Below are positions 38,239 to 49,033 of a stretch of 64,000 bases of DNA, piece by piece (the first letter of the stretch is position 1; each line of letters begins with the position of its first letter). A model generated the notes under the pieces. It was not told the origin of the DNA. It was given only the letters and a program-made list of their open reading frames with translations, and did not search any database. The stretch spans positions 1,129,289 to 1,193,288 of the forward strand of contig NZ_MSCC01000001.1 in the NCBI RefSeq assembly GCF_002954455.1, read 5' to 3'. The stretch comes from Photobacterium aquimaris (GTDB lineage Bacteria > Pseudomonadota > Gammaproteobacteria > Enterobacterales > Vibrionaceae). The translations under genes and the position numbers were made by a program.

Positions 38239-39621
38239 ATGAGTATTCTTGGACATTTCCAAAAACTCGGAAACGCGATAATGTTTCCTATCGCAGTATT
38301 GCCCATTGCTGGTATTTTATTGCGTATTGGACAACCCGATCTACTAAATATACCTTTTATTGCAGCAGGCGGTCAGGCAGTTTTTACTAACCTAGCACTG
38401 TTATTTGCAATGGGTGTTGCAGGTGGTTTCTCGAAAGATAACTCAGCAGCAGCAGCAATAGCCGCAGCAGTTGGTTACTTCATTATGATGGCTGCAATTA
38501 AAACCCTTAATGCTGATGTCGATCCTGGTGTCGCTGGCGGTATTATTATTGGTGTGTGTGCGGGTCTATTGTATAACCGTTTCCACGCAATTAAATTACC
38601 AGAGTTCCTTGGCTTCTTTGGTGGTAAGCGTTTTGTTCCTATCATCACAGGTTTAGTTGCATTGGTGCTTGCTTTTGCATTTAGCATTGTATGGCCTCCT
38701 GTGCAAGATGCTATCAACCATTTAGGTAAGTGGATTCTTACCAGTGGTGTTCCTGGTGAGTTTGTATATGGTGTTGCTAACCGTCTATTGATTCCACTTG
38801 GTTTGCACCACATTCTAAACAGTATGGTTTGGTTTGTGTTTGGTAACTACACAGATCCTGCTACTGGTCAGGTTGTTACGGGTGAAATCTCACGTTTCTT
38901 TGCTGGTGACCCATCTGCAGGACGTATTTTAAGTGGTTTCTTCCCAGTGGTAATGTTTGGTCTTCCAAGTGCAGCATTAGCATTTTATGTAACTGCTAAG
39001 AAAGAGAATAAGAAAGTCATTGGTGGTATGTTATTGAGCGTTGCATTAACTGCATTCTTAACAGGTATCACTGAACCAATCGAATTCATGTTTATGTTCC
39101 TAGCTCCTGGATTGTATGTTGTACATGCTATTCTAATGGGCCTTAGTATTGTTGTTGCATCAATGCTTAACATTCACATGGCGTTTAGTTTCTCATCAGG
39201 CTTGATAGATTATATTCTTAACTACAATGCGCCAGCTGCGCATAACTCATGGATGATTATTCCAATGGGTCTAGTTGTTGGTGTAATTTACTTCGTGATC
39301 TTTGTTAGTGCGATTAAGATGTTTGACCTTAAAACACCTGGCCGTGAAGATGCTCCAGAAGAAGATTCAAACCCAGATTCTGATAGCAAAGTTGATTTAG
39401 CTCTACAATACCTAGAAGCACTAGGTGGTAAAGATAATCTAACTGATATCTCTGCATGTATCACACGTCTTCGCTTAGGTATTGTTGATCGCTCAATTAT
39501 CAATGATGCTAAGCTAAAGCAACTAGGTGCGAAGGGTGTAGTAAATGTAGGCTCAAATAATCTTCAAGTTATTATTGGTCCACAAGCTGAAATTATTGCT
39601 AACCAAATGAAAGCACTTTAA
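38239..39621 (+). CDS. nagE: N-acetylglucosamine PTS transporter, EIICB
   Basis: 460 residues from ATG 38239; GAGAAGGGA precedes it and the start MSILGHFQKLG aligns with the usual NagE start, so the ATG at 38227 is rejected. EIIC domain with about 10 membrane segments (MFPIAVLPIAGILLRIGQPDLLN, ITEPIEFMFMF). The EIIB domain at the C-terminus carries the phosphorylated Cys in ISACITRLRL. Unlike E. coli NagE (about 650 residues) there is no fused EIIA domain, so phosphate must come from a separate EIIA such as Crr. It imports GlcNAc, abundant in marine chitin. Confidence 0.9.
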   Translation: MSILGHFQKLGNAIMFPIAVLPIAGILLRIGQPDLLNIPFIAAGGQAVFTNLALLFAMGVAGGFSKDNSAAAAIAAAVGYFIMMAAIKTLNADVDPGVAGGIIIGVCAGLLYNRFHAIKLPEFLGFFGGKRFVPIITGLVALVLAFAFSIVWPPVQDAINHLGKWILTSGVPGEFVYGVANRLLIPLGLHHILNSMVWFVFGNYTDPATGQVVTGEISRFFAGDPSAGRILSGFFPVVMFGLPSAALAFYVTAKKENKKVIGGMLLSVALTAFLTGITEPIEFMFMFLAPGLYVVHAILMGLSIVVASMLNIHMAFSFSSGLIDYILNYNAPAAHNSWMIIPMGLVVGVIYFVIFVSAIKMFDLKTPGREDAPEEDSNPDSDSKVDLALQYLEALGGKDNLTDISACITRLRLGIVDRSIINDAKLKQLGAKGVVNVGSNNLQVIIGPQAEIIANQMKAL

Positions 39622-39683
39622 GCATCATTGATTAAGCAAAATAAAGTATTCGCGATTTCATAATTTCCCCCTATGGTCGCGTT

Positions 39684-39715
39684 AAACGGTCTACCTTTGG
39701 TAGGCCGTTTTTTTA
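39684..39715 (+). terminator. nagE terminator
   Basis: AAACGGTCTACC pairs with GGTAGGCCGTTT (one G-T pair) around a 3-4 base loop, followed by a T run. It is 63 bases beyond the stop. Confidence 0.85.
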
Positions 39716-39888
39716 TATCACAACATAAAGGCAATGGCAGAATAATGGTGGTTGGTTACGAATGAGGTTAGCTTGGTATTCTTGTCTTGGGTGTTTAACT
39801 ACCATACTACTTGCTCAGAGGCATATTACCTCTGAGCAAGTAGATGATTTTCTTTAACTGCGTTTATACTTTTGCAGTCTGCGAGTTA

Positions 39889-41883
39889 TTATTGAGAGAT
39901 GTTATGTGGTACTGATTCTATCTTATTCCATTGATAGAAATCTTGTTTGTAAGATAGGCTTCCCCATAGCGCGAACGCATTCGCTGTTTTTATTTCGTCA
40001 TCTGGTAATTCACTTGGTATTAATATGTGACTTGTAGGATCATAGTGAAAGGTCATGATGCCTTTATTTGGCTGGAAAACAATTGCATGGTTGTCATTGT
40101 TTAGCCATGCAAAGTTATTATGATATTGCATGACAGCTCTTTGCTTATGTTCTGCAACGTCTTTGGTTAGGTCATGGCCCATCATTGGGTGATTAGCACT
40201 GATGCCCGCCATGGATAATAAAGTTGGCGGTAGATCAAGCTGACTTGCTAAACGATTATCTTCATGAGCAGCAACGCCACCACCAAAAATTACGGCTGGA
40301 ATATGAAAGCAATCTATTGGTACTATTTGATCACCGTAGGCACGTGAATCATGATCAGCAACAAGTACAAAAATAGTATCGTCCCAATAATCTGACTTTT
40401 TCGCTTGTTCTAGAAATTGACCAAGAGCAAAGTCTGAATACTTAACAGTATTTTCGCGTGTTGCAGATGGTTGGTTATACGGTTCTATTTTACCTTGCGG
40501 ATAATCATAAGGTGAGTGGTTTGTTGTTGTAAATACAAGACTGAAAAAAGGCTTATCTTGTTCAGTAAGTAGACTAAATTGTTCATGTGCTTTGTTATAA
40601 AGATCTTCATCGCATGCTCCCCATGATCCAATAAACTCTGGATTATGAAACGTAGGTAAATCTTGTATATCAACAAATCCATTACCAAGTAAGAAGCCTT
40701 TCATATTATCGAAATGACTTTCTCCCGCGTAGATAAATTGAGTATGGTAATTTTCTGCTTTAAGCGTCTGGGCGATTGAATAAAAGTTATTTTGGCTTTT
40801 AGGTAATTTCACCACAGCATTAGCAGGAGTTGGAAAAAAGCCTGTAGTCACAGCTTCAATACCACGAATAGAGCGTGTTCCTGTGGCATATAATCGCGTT
40901 AAATTCCAACTTTCTTGCATCAGTTTATCTAGGTTTGGTGTTAGTGGTAGGCCACCTAATCCACCAACAAAGCGAGCGCCAAGACTTTCTTGTAATAAAA
41001 TTACAATGTTCTTACGTTTCCCTGTAGTACTGGCTTGATGATATGCCAGTGTTGGTAATAATGGCTGGGTGAACGCTGCCACAGTTAATTGGCTGTTATC
41101 CTGTATGGTGCGAATAATATCGTCTGTTTTCATGGTTGGGTATATCGTTGATGAATCAACTATTTTTCGCATTAACTTCATTGCGTACAGTACTGAATAG
41201 GATGAGTTGAGGGGTAAATCATTCATAAGATTATCGTGTGAAAATGCGATCATAGATGGGTTAATGGCACGATGGCCAAGTGTTGATCGGGCACCTAATA
41301 TGCATAATGCGACGGTACAAAGTGCTATTATCGGACGCCAATACCAACTAGGGGCCTGGAGGTCTTGAACGAGGTAATTTGAAAAGTTCCAGCCAAAATA
41401 AAGCGTTATTAGTGAGATGATAAGCCCAAGCGCTAGCTCAAGTTTGTAGCCAGTCCACATCATGCTCATGACTTCTTTGGGATAAATAAGATACTCGACA
41501 AAAAAACGGTTTGGTCGTACATCATATTCTTTAATGAAAAAAGGCGTAGCTGCTTCCATATAAACCAGAAGCCATAAGCCGAATGTGATCCATACTGAAA
41601 GTATTATCAACCAAATCTGACTAAGATAAGGTACTCCAATGACGAGTGGTGTAATAAGGCAGGGTAATATCAGTAAATAACACATACTGACGATATCCAT
41701 TCGTAAACCAGATATAAATATTCTTTTCCAACCTTGAACGTTAGATACACGGTCTTTCTGCCAGATGCATAAAAATATACGTGAAATTGTCAATATAATA
41801 ATGCCACAAACTAAAAACATTAGTATTGGAAATGTTACGCCAGTCATTTCTTTGACTGGATCTAATCGCGTAAAAAAAGTCAT
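39889..41883 (-). CDS. LtaS-like sulfatase-fold phosphoglycerol/phosphoethanolamine transferase
   Basis: 664 residues. Five or so membrane helices fill the first 220 residues. A periplasmic sulfatase-fold domain follows: NIVILLQESLGARFVGGLGGLPLTPNLD, then the probable catalytic Thr in ATGTRSIRG, FIYAGESHFDNMKGF, TTNHSPYDYP, and the metal-binding LVADHDSRAYG. This layout is that of lipoteichoic-acid-synthase-like proteins, which in Gram-negatives include OpgB-type enzymes that modify periplasmic glucans. The exact acceptor is unknown. It is divergent from a two-component system, which may control it. Confidence 0.85.
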   Translation of the reverse strand: MTFFTRLDPVKEMTGVTFPILMFLVCGIIILTISRIFLCIWQKDRVSNVQGWKRIFISGLRMDIVSMCYLLILPCLITPLVIGVPYLSQIWLIILSVWITFGLWLLVYMEAATPFFIKEYDVRPNRFFVEYLIYPKEVMSMMWTGYKLELALGLIISLITLYFGWNFSNYLVQDLQAPSWYWRPIIALCTVALCILGARSTLGHRAINPSMIAFSHDNLMNDLPLNSSYSVLYAMKLMRKIVDSSTIYPTMKTDDIIRTIQDNSQLTVAAFTQPLLPTLAYHQASTTGKRKNIVILLQESLGARFVGGLGGLPLTPNLDKLMQESWNLTRLYATGTRSIRGIEAVTTGFFPTPANAVVKLPKSQNNFYSIAQTLKAENYHTQFIYAGESHFDNMKGFLLGNGFVDIQDLPTFHNPEFIGSWGACDEDLYNKAHEQFSLLTEQDKPFFSLVFTTTNHSPYDYPQGKIEPYNQPSATRENTVKYSDFALGQFLEQAKKSDYWDDTIFVLVADHDSRAYGDQIVPIDCFHIPAVIFGGGVAAHEDNRLASQLDLPPTLLSMAGISANHPMMGHDLTKDVAEHKQRAVMQYHNNFAWLNNDNHAIVFQPNKGIMTFHYDPTSHILIPSELPDDEIKTANAFALWGSLSYKQDFYQWNKIESVPHNISQ

Positions 41884-42164
41884 AAATTGGTTATTTAAAT
41901 TATCTTTGTATTTAGAATGAAATATTTGATTGTTTACCTTAATAAAAGTTCACTTTAATGTAACTTTTATCAATATGATATAAATCATAAAGAGTAAATT
42001 ATTCACTTTAGACCAATGGCGAAATAATGCTAATTTTGCGTGTTTATATAACAATATTAATGATCAACATCACGGCTTGATATATTAAAAAATGAAGAGG
42101 GCCTGTGTATAATGAATAATTCTTATGGGTAGCGTATTAATGAGTAAATAGATCTAGGTATTAA

Positions 42165-42842
42165 ATGAAAATATTAGTAATTGAAGATGATCTAACAACG
42201 CGTGAGTTTGTTGCTCGAGGATTACGAGAACATGGGTTTGTTGTAGATGAAGCTGAAGATGGTCATCAAGGACTCATGATGGCAACCAGCTGTGAGTATC
42301 AATTAATTGTGTTAGATCGCATGCTTCCACAACTTGATGGCTTAAAGGTTCTTGCTGCGTTGCGCGTCACTGAAAACCAAACACCAGTATTAATATTAAG
42401 TGCGATGGACAGTGTTGAAGATCGTGTTACAGGGCTAACAGCAGGAAGTGATGATTATTTAACAAAACCGTTTGCATTAGCAGAGCTTGTTGCGCGCGCT
42501 AATATTCTGGTTAAACGAAAGCAAACCGTAGCGACTGTTTCTTCTGAATACAGTTATGATGATTTAAGGTTAGATATTAAATCACACCGTGTATGGCGTG
42601 GATCTCGATTGATTAATCTACAGCAGAAGGAATTTTTATTACTGCAATACTTAATGGAACATGTTGAAAGTGTTGTTTCTCGAATGAGCTTGTTTGAATC
42701 CGTTTGGAGTTATCATTTTGATCCAAAAACTAACGTGATTGATGTTCATATTGCCAACTTACGTAAAAAATTAGAGTCTGAAGGAGAGCCTAGTTTAATT
42801 CATACTGTTCGAGGGGCGGGTTATGTCTTACGCCGGGCCTGA
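42165..42842 (+). CDS. OmpR-family response regulator
   Basis: 225 residues. Receiver domain with the acidic pair EDD (residues 7-9), phospho-acceptor Asp about 51 (IVLDRMLPQLDG), Lys about 101 (LTKPFALAELVARA); then a winged-helix output domain ending NVIDVHIANLRKKLESEGEPSLIHTVRGAGYVLR. It overlaps the sensor kinase by 20 bases. Close in pattern to QseB/PmrA-like regulators, but the signal is unknown. Confidence 0.93.
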   Translation: MKILVIEDDLTTREFVARGLREHGFVVDEAEDGHQGLMMATSCEYQLIVLDRMLPQLDGLKVLAALRVTENQTPVLILSAMDSVEDRVTGLTAGSDDYLTKPFALAELVARANILVKRKQTVATVSSEYSYDDLRLDIKSHRVWRGSRLINLQQKEFLLLQYLMEHVESVVSRMSLFESVWSYHFDPKTNVIDVHIANLRKKLESEGEPSLIHTVRGAGYVLRRA

Positions 42843-44160
42843 AAACCTGTCGCGATCAACTATTTTTAAAGTGTTGATGTATTTTATTACCTGTGTTGCT
42901 TTTATTTTCATCTTATTTATAAATCAGGTAGTGGTTAGTTCAGAGACGTTTTACCATCAACAATTAAAACGTGACTTAGTCAATGAAGCTAATTTGTTTA
43001 CGATGATGATCAACAAAGGTAATAGCGCCGAACTTTATAAAACGATAACGCAACGTCGCAAAAACAACACCACATTTAGTTATCTTGTAAAGCCAACAAA
43101 GCCTGTTATTGATGAAGTGGCGACTTACCCAGCAACAGCATTTATTTTTAGTCGTGGAAAAACAACACAGCTATCTCAAGTGGTAAAGTTACCGCGAGGG
43201 ATGGAATTAGTGATAAAAATTAATCCGCAATTTATGCAAGCCTATCGCCAGACTGTTATCCCGATGCTACTGTCTGGAATCGCAGTGCCAGTCATTATCA
43301 TGTTGGCTGGTGCTTCATTATTTGCAATTGTAATTTTAAAGAAGTTGGCTCGTGTTAATCAGGGTATGAATCGAGTTATTTTAGGTGAAAAAGGGGTCAA
43401 GCTACCGGTTAGTAGCAATGATGATGAATTTGATGTGTTAACTATTCATCTTAATTTTTTGATTGAACAGGTCGAGAAAAAAGAGGAATCGCTAAAAGCA
43501 CTTTCTGTTGGCATGGCACATGACTTACGCACGCCTATCGCACGAATGAAATTACGCCTAGAGCGATTGTTAACCCAACCAACTGCACCATATACGGATG
43601 AATTAGAAGCTTGTCATGATGATTTAGAAGTATTGTTGAGTATGTTTAATGGCATGCTAGAAATTGCTAACTTAAACAGTGGTAAGCAGCATATTGATAA
43701 AGAGTGGGTCGATTTATCTCAAGTATGTCGTGATGTGGTTGAATTTTTATTACCTATCTCAGATGAAAAACAACAGCAACTCATATTTAGAGAAGATCAG
43801 CCATACCGATTGCAAGGTGAGCCAAGTTTATTATTTCGAGCGGTCTATAACTTGGTTGAAAATGCGATTAAGTACACACCAGATCACGGTATTATTAATG
43901 TCATTGTCGATCATTTTGGTATTGTGGTAACAGATAATGGTATGGGCGTGTCTGATGAAGACAAAGGGCGAATTCGTGAACCGATGTTTCGTGCCGATCG
44001 TAGTCGAACCCATCAAGGTTTTGGATTAGGGTTATCGTTAGTGGAAGCCGTAGTTACTCGTCATAATGGTGAATTAGTTTTTAGTGATAATAATCCTGGT
44101 TTACGGTCACGATTGTATTTACCACTCGCGTCTGAATTAGTATCAACGGTGGGTGATTAA
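42823..44160 (+). CDS. Sensor histidine kinase partner
   Basis: 445 residues. One membrane helix near residues 15-35, a periplasmic sensor of about 100 residues, a second helix near 145-175, HAMP, then the H-box GMAHDLRTPIARMKL (phospho-His), N-box NLVENAIKYTP, G1 DNGMGV and G2 GFGLGLSLVEAV. A complete class I kinase. The start codon lies within the response-regulator gene, so the two are made in a fixed ratio. Followed by a strong terminator. Confidence 0.92.
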   Translation: MSYAGPENLSRSTIFKVLMYFITCVAFIFILFINQVVVSSETFYHQQLKRDLVNEANLFTMMINKGNSAELYKTITQRRKNNTTFSYLVKPTKPVIDEVATYPATAFIFSRGKTTQLSQVVKLPRGMELVIKINPQFMQAYRQTVIPMLLSGIAVPVIIMLAGASLFAIVILKKLARVNQGMNRVILGEKGVKLPVSSNDDEFDVLTIHLNFLIEQVEKKEESLKALSVGMAHDLRTPIARMKLRLERLLTQPTAPYTDELEACHDDLEVLLSMFNGMLEIANLNSGKQHIDKEWVDLSQVCRDVVEFLLPISDEKQQQLIFREDQPYRLQGEPSLLFRAVYNLVENAIKYTPDHGIINVIVDHFGIVVTDNGMGVSDEDKGRIREPMFRADRSRTHQGFGLGLSLVEAVVTRHNGELVFSDNNPGLRSRLYLPLASELVSTVGD

Positions 44161-44198
44161 TGACAATTTAGTGTCACCGTTCTAAAATACACCGATAC

Positions 44199-44255
44199 AA
44201 AAAAGCCCAATAGATACTTATCAATGCAAAAGATAAGTGCTAATTGGGCTTTTTT
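44199..44255. terminator. Bidirectional terminator
   Basis: AAAAAAGCCCAAT (44199-44211) pairs perfectly with ATTGGGCTTTTTT (44243-44255). The loop itself can fold as ACTTATC / GATAAGT. It lies between convergent genes. Confidence 0.88.
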
Positions 44256-44275
44256 ATAGAAAATAGATTGGCTAT

Positions 44276-44992
44276 TTAGCTATTAGTCGCATTGAATTTA
44301 TCTTTACGCTCATTAAAACGTGAAACTAAATCATCAATACCGTCTTGGCAATAAGGCTTTAATCCGCTCATCAGCATACGTTTACTGCCTGTACCGACGA
44401 TTTCACCATTTTCTTTAAAGCAGAAATGAAGTGTTACGCTACCACGTTTACCTTCAACTTCAATAATAGAGTCAGTTAATTCAACGGTTGGCGCACTAAG
44501 ATCTAAACGTGTGAAATCAAGTTCCATACATTCATAGATCACTAACGGTCGAGTGGGATTAATCATGATATCTTTTGATTTCATCAAAGGTACCATAATG
44601 TGTGGAAAGTTCATTCCTGAAAATTGCACATAGTTTTTAGTAACTTGTGAAATTAACACCTTATCCTTTGTTGTTTCACCGCTGCGTATCACATCCATGT
44701 AGACTTTGCCCGTACAGTCGATAACCGCTAGTTCTGTCGGGGATTTGATGTCTATAAGTAGGCAACTTGATTCATTGATCATGCCTGCAAATTCGAAACG
44801 CATTTTTTGGCTAAGGCCAACGTTGGCTAGAAGAACCGAAAAAAGCAGATCGCCAGGTACACAAAAACGCTTGTTATCTTCATCATGAAGTGGGTTAAAG
44901 TCACCGGCTACACGTTTTGCAAAATGGCTTGCTTGCTCACGAGTAAAAGATAATTCACCGTCGTTATTTGAATAATATGAATCTAAAAACAT
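44276..44992 (-). CDS. DUF3581 protein, hot-dog-like
   Basis: 238 residues. The segment FAKRVAGDFNPLHDEDNKRFCVPGDLLFSVLLA resembles the MaoC/hot-dog hydratase signature (G-D-x-N-P-x-H). The rest is the DUF3581 family conserved in marine gammaproteobacteria. This suggests an acyl-CoA or acyl-carrier hydratase/thioesterase-like fold, but no activity is established. It is a single gene. Confidence 0.75.
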   Translation of the reverse strand: MFLDSYYSNNDGELSFTREQASHFAKRVAGDFNPLHDEDNKRFCVPGDLLFSVLLANVGLSQKMRFEFAGMINESSCLLIDIKSPTELAVIDCTGKVYMDVIRSGETTKDKVLISQVTKNYVQFSGMNFPHIMVPLMKSKDIMINPTRPLVIYECMELDFTRLDLSAPTVELTDSIIEVEGKRGSVTLHFCFKENGEIVGTGSKRMLMSGLKPYCQDGIDDLVSRFNERKDKFNATNS

Positions 44993-45121
44993 GTTTACTT
45001 ATAATACCTAAAAATAAGACTGCCGCTATTCTACAACATAAATATCGCTTTAATGGTCTAGCCAGATGATATTAATGTAAATACATATATTGACGAAATA
45101 CATACTAATAGTAGTAGACAT

Positions 45122-45153
45122 AAAAAAGCCAAGCAATATGAGCAATGCTTGGC
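45122..45153 (-). terminator. Terminator ending the tup-mob-moe operon
   Basis: GCCAAGCA / TGCTTGGC 8-bp stem, with six T following on the minus strand, 25 bases after the moeA stop. Confidence 0.85.
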
Positions 45154-45177
45154 ATTATGCCGTCGCTGTTCTATTGG

Positions 45178-46956
45178 CTAAAAGCGTATATTAAGTGGAA
45201 TAACAGTCACTTTATCGCCAAGCTGAGCATATTCTTGCTGTGGTGGAATTTCAATTAAGCAATTAGCTTCACTCATTGAGCGTAAAATACCGGAACCTTG
45301 TGAGCCAATGGTTTTTACCGACAAGCGGCCATTAGCATCCCAATGGTAATATCCTCGTAGATATTCGGTTCGTCCATTACGAGATCGTAGCGGCTCTGCT
45401 GCAATAGCTGTATATGTTTGAGGTTGCCAATTTTGATGGCCTTGTTGTTTGCGAATCGCAGGTTCAACAAATTGTAAAAATGTCACCATGACTGCAACGG
45501 GATTGCCGGGTAAACCAAAAAATGGCACATCATTAATATGGCCAAATGCTAATGGACGTCCTGGACGCATATTGATCCGCCAGAAATTAATCTTTCCTAG
45601 TTTATCAAGTACGGTTTTAATGTAGTCAGCATCGCCAACAGAAACACCGCCTGATGATAAAATCATATCTGCTTGTTGGCTGGCTTGGCGTAATGTGGCT
45701 TCAAGTGCAGTTTCACTGTCTTCAATAATCCCCAAATCAACCACCTCACAACCCAAACCAGTTAATAAGGCAAATAAGCTGTAGCGGTTTGAATCATAAA
45801 TGCAGTTTTGGCGTTGTGTTTCACCTGGGGCTTGTACTTCATCACCAGTTGAGAAAATAGCAATACGCAAGGGCGCATTGATAGTCAGTGTGCTTAACCC
45901 TAGTGATGCGATCATACCAAGTTCTGGCGCGGTGATTGTTTGGCCTTTAGCGACGGCTACTTGGTTAATAGCAAGATCTTCACCTGCTAAGCGAACATTT
46001 TGACCCGCTTTAATCGCGCCCATGGTTAGGTTGAACGTGACGGTGTCACCATCTTGTTGTGCTTGTTCACGCATTATAACGGTATCGGCACCTTGAGGAA
46101 CCGGAGCGCCTGTCATTATACGAACAGCTTCACCTGCTTGTAATGGGTGAGGGTAATGATGTCCTGCAAGAACTTGACCGACAACGGTATAGCTATTTAG
46201 CTCAATATCTTCGCTGCGAATAGCATAGCCGTCCATCGCTGAATTAGTATGTTGTGGCACATTTACTGGTGAAAGAATATCTGTATGTACGATATGCCCA
46301 AGTGCTTGCTTTAGCGAAACCGTTTGTGGATTATCAACAACTGTTATCTGATCAAGAATGCGTTTTCGACCTTCATCAACCGACAACATCCCTTGTGGTT
46401 GAACGTTATCACAACTGACCGCCTTTATTGAGTGCTGGTATGATTGGCGACTGAATTGCACCACAAAATCGGTTAATTGTTCGATATCATCAATGCATAT
46501 TTGCGGTAAGACTGTGTCTGCTTTGGTGTCACTTGCAATCGCAATGATAGTGTTATCGTCTTGATATAGCCACGGTTTGTTAATGACTTGGCGGTGTAAT
46601 TCAATTTTTGGGAAGTCGAGTTTTTTAAAGCCTTCGACTAAAATAAGATCGAGTTGAGTTTGATCTAATTGTCGAATTAAAGACGGTAAGCTTGCTTCTG
46701 CGGAGGGTGTTTCAGTGATCAATGCGCGACGATAGCGAGAGGAGATAAGCATCTGGTGTGCACCAGCTTTTCTTAATCGATAGCTATCTTTTCCTTGCTG
46801 ATCAATATCAAAATCATGATGGGCGTGTTTGATTACTGCAATGCGTAGACCACGTTCAACCAATTTAGGTAACATGGCTTCAATAAGGGTTGTTTTACCA
46901 GTACCACTAAATGCAGCGAAGCCTAATAAAGGCACAGAGGCGTTAATTTGACTCAT
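45178..46956 (-). CDS. moeA: MobB-MoeA fusion: Mo/W-pterin cofactor metal insertion and GTP adaptor
   Basis: 592 residues from ATG 46956 (GGAGT well placed; overlaps the mobA stop by 14 bases). The N-terminal about 170 residues are Mob[21 protein letters not shown] with Walker A, and a HHD...D region. From about residue 195 a full MoeA follows ([76 protein letters not shown]). MoeA ligates molybdate/tungstate onto adenylylated molybdopterin; MobB aids guanylylation by MobA. The two are separate genes in E. coli. Last gene of the tungstate operon, so it should supply cofactor for the FDH. Confidence 0.93.
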   Translation of the reverse strand: MSQINASVPLLGFAAFSGTGKTTLIEAMLPKLVERGLRIAVIKHAHHDFDIDQQGKDSYRLRKAGAHQMLISSRYRRALITETPSAEASLPSLIRQLDQTQLDLILVEGFKKLDFPKIELHRQVINKPWLYQDDNTIIAIASDTKADTVLPQICIDDIEQLTDFVVQFSRQSYQHSIKAVSCDNVQPQGMLSVDEGRKRILDQITVVDNPQTVSLKQALGHIVHTDILSPVNVPQHTNSAMDGYAIRSEDIELNSYTVVGQVLAGHHYPHPLQAGEAVRIMTGAPVPQGADTVIMREQAQQDGDTVTFNLTMGAIKAGQNVRLAGEDLAINQVAVAKGQTITAPELGMIASLGLSTLTINAPLRIAIFSTGDEVQAPGETQRQNCIYDSNRYSLFALLTGLGCEVVDLGIIEDSETALEATLRQASQQADMILSSGGVSVGDADYIKTVLDKLGKINFWRINMRPGRPLAFGHINDVPFFGLPGNPVAVMVTFLQFVEPAIRKQQGHQNWQPQTYTAIAAEPLRSRNGRTEYLRGYYHWDANGRLSVKTIGSQGSGILRSMSEANCLIEIPPQQEYAQLGDKVTVIPLNIRF

Positions 46957-47536
46957 GGCGTACTCCAAATTGTGATAATTCCTCAGGGGTATTGAGGTTG
47001 ATAAAGGCGTCGGCTTGATCACTGAAATCAACCGTAATCATATTACATTGACGATAAAGTAAAATTATCTTGCGATCACCATTAGCTAAAAAGGCTTCTA
47101 ATTTTGGCAGAATACGACGGTGTAGAAGCGTCACAACGGGTTGAATATAATCGCCATTATGTGCCACTACAATATCTGTATCAGGTTGACATGCTGCAGC
47201 CATTCTTGTTACTAAATCAGCAGGTAATTGCGGGCAATCACAAGGTACAAAACCAATCCAGTCATTATCTATATGGTGTAGCGCTGCATGCATACCACCT
47301 AAAGGGCCTGGATAATTTTCAATGCTATCGCCAAAAACATCACCATATTGGCGATATAGATCTTGGTTACGGTTTGCGTTGATACTGATATGAGATGTTT
47401 GTGGTGCTAGGGTATTAATTACATGTTGAATAAACGGTTGGCCTGCAAGTTCAATCAAGCCTTTATCGTTGCCTCCCATACGGCTGGCTTGGCCACCCGC
47501 TAAAATGACCCAATGGGTTTGTTCAGGCGTAGGCAT
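46943..47536 (-). CDS. mobA: Molybdenum cofactor guanylyltransferase
   Basis: 197 residues from ATG 47536, chosen because it overlaps the tupC stop and starts at the conserved [25 protein letters not shown]-binding motif [16 protein letters not shown], then the NANRNQD and [11 protein letters not shown] motifs (metal-binding Asp). It attaches GMP to Mo/W-molybdopterin to form the bis-guanine-dinucleotide cofactor required by formate dehydrogenases of the DMSO-reductase family. Coupled by overlap on both sides. Confidence 0.93.
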   Translation of the reverse strand: MPTPEQTHWVILAGGQASRMGGNDKGLIELAGQPFIQHVINTLAPQTSHISINANRNQDLYRQYGDVFGDSIENYPGPLGGMHAALHHIDNDWIGFVPCDCPQLPADLVTRMAAACQPDTDIVVAHNGDYIQPVVTLLHRRILPKLEAFLANGDRKIILLYRQCNMITVDFSDQADAFINLNTPEELSQFGVRHESN

Positions 47537-48230
47537 AATTATCCTTATTAGTATCTTTAACGAGTTGGAGTTCGGCTCGTTCAATTAACTGGGTATCATT
47601 GATTGTCCATTGGCGGCGACAAAGTGCAGTGAGTGCATTTTGTTGATGACTAGTGATCACTAAACTGGTGCCTCGTGACAATAAATCTTCCGCTAAAATA
47701 ACTTGGCGATTAATTGACTCTTGATCCATGCTAGCACTAGATTCATCCATTAATAGCACACTGGGTTTAAGTACCCATGCCCGTGCCATTGCGACGCGCT
47801 GGCGTTCACCACCAGACAAAACGGACACATGCTCATTAGCAAGGGTTTCAAGGCCGACCATCCGCAAAGCATTAATGGCTTCATTTCGGCGTTTTTGACG
47901 ATCTTTAATCGCGTATCGTAGCCCATAGCATACATTGTTAAACACTGTTGCATCAAACATATATGGGGTTTGATGGAGGTAGATGATACTCCCTTCATAA
48001 CAGCCACTAAAGAGGCGTTTAAAAAAAGTATGCTGATGAATATTAATCGTACCGGTGGTAGGTTTTTGTAAGCCAGCTAATACTTTCAATAAGGTTGTTT
48101 TGCCAACGCCGTTATCACCCGTTAAATAGATAGCATCTCGTGGTGCTAAATTAAGTTGTGGAATATGAAACAGTAGTCGACTTTTAAAACGAACTGAAAG
48201 GTCGAGTGCCTGAATGGATGCATGAGTCAT
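47523..48230 (-). CDS. tupC: Tungstate/molybdate ABC transporter ATPase
   Basis: 235 residues. Walker [14 protein letters not shown]-loop LHQTPYMF, signature [14 protein letters not shown], Walker [13 protein letters not shown] (the Pro of the common DEP is replaced by Ser), switch His in VITSHQQ. Single-domain ABC protein without the C-terminal Mop domain of ModC, which fits Tup-type rather than Mod-type importers. It is 15 bases after tupB. Confidence 0.87.
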   Translation of the reverse strand: MTHASIQALDLSVRFKSRLLFHIPQLNLAPRDAIYLTGDNGVGKTTLLKVLAGLQKPTTGTINIHQHTFFKRLFSGCYEGSIIYLHQTPYMFDATVFNNVCYGLRYAIKDRQKRRNEAINALRMVGLETLANEHVSVLSGGERQRVAMARAWVLKPSVLLMDESSASMDQESINRQVILAEDLLSRGTSLVITSHQQNALTALCRRQWTINDTQLIERAELQLVKDTNKDNYAYA

Positions 48231-48245
48231 AATTAAGGTCTCGGC

Positions 48246-48947
48246 TTAGTTAGTTCGCAAATGGGCTTTGCCACGGGCGATAGATAAAATAAAGTTTAGA
48301 CCTAAGGCTAGAATAAGTAACACCATTCCTAAGGCTACACCTTGAGCAAATGCACCTTTTGAGCTCTCAAGCGCAATTGCTGTCGGGATATTTCGAGTTG
48401 AATTTAAAATGTTGCCGCCGACCATCATTGAGCAGCCGACTTCAGTGATCACTCGGCTAAAGGAGGCCACAATGGCTGCAATTAACGGAAAGCGGCTTTC
48501 CCACATTAAACTAATTAATGCACGAGGGTAGCTAGATCCTAAGGTGAGTGCTGTTTCCCATGCACGACGATCACTATTTTGAAAGGCAGCATGCATCATC
48601 GATACTAAGAGTGGAAAACAGATTAATACTTGGCCTAATATCATCGCTTTTTGGGTAAATAGCATTTGCCAATCACCTAATGGCCCTGCGCGAGATAACA
48701 GCATATAAAGCAGTAAGCCAATTACTACTGTCGGGACTGATTGTAAGGTATTCATTAAAGAGAGTATTAACCAACGACCAGGAAATTTTCCGTAAGCTAA
48801 TGCAAAGGTAATTAATAGTGAGGGAATAAGAACTAAAGTGATAGCAAAAAGAGAAACGGAAAATGATACCCCGACAATGCTCCAGAGTGCGCTATCGCCG
48901 CTAAAAAGAAGTTGAGTAGCTTGCTGAGTTGTCTGCCAAATGTTCAT
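48246..48947 (-). CDS. tupB: Tungstate ABC transporter permease
   Basis: 233 residues with about five to six membrane helices. The cytoplasmic coupling loop appears as AWETALTLGSSYPRALISLMWESRFPLI, the EAA-type motif of binding-protein-dependent permeases; the C-terminus is basic (ARGKAHLRTN). The match in size and the neighbouring genes identify it as the TupB partner. It is separated from tupA by a 155-base gap with a hairpin. Confidence 0.87.
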   Translation of the reverse strand: MNIWQTTQQATQLLFSGDSALWSIVGVSFSVSLFAITLVLIPSLLITFALAYGKFPGRWLILSLMNTLQSVPTVVIGLLLYMLLSRAGPLGDWQMLFTQKAMILGQVLICFPLLVSMMHAAFQNSDRRAWETALTLGSSYPRALISLMWESRFPLIAAIVASFSRVITEVGCSMMVGGNILNSTRNIPTAIALESSKGAFAQGVALGMVLLILALGLNFILSIARGKAHLRTN

Positions 48948-49033
48948 GCTAATATTTGCTTTAACCTAAAAAATGCACTGATAATGTCATCATTGATGTT
49001 ATTAGCACTAAGACTCAATGCGATAACTGTGAT

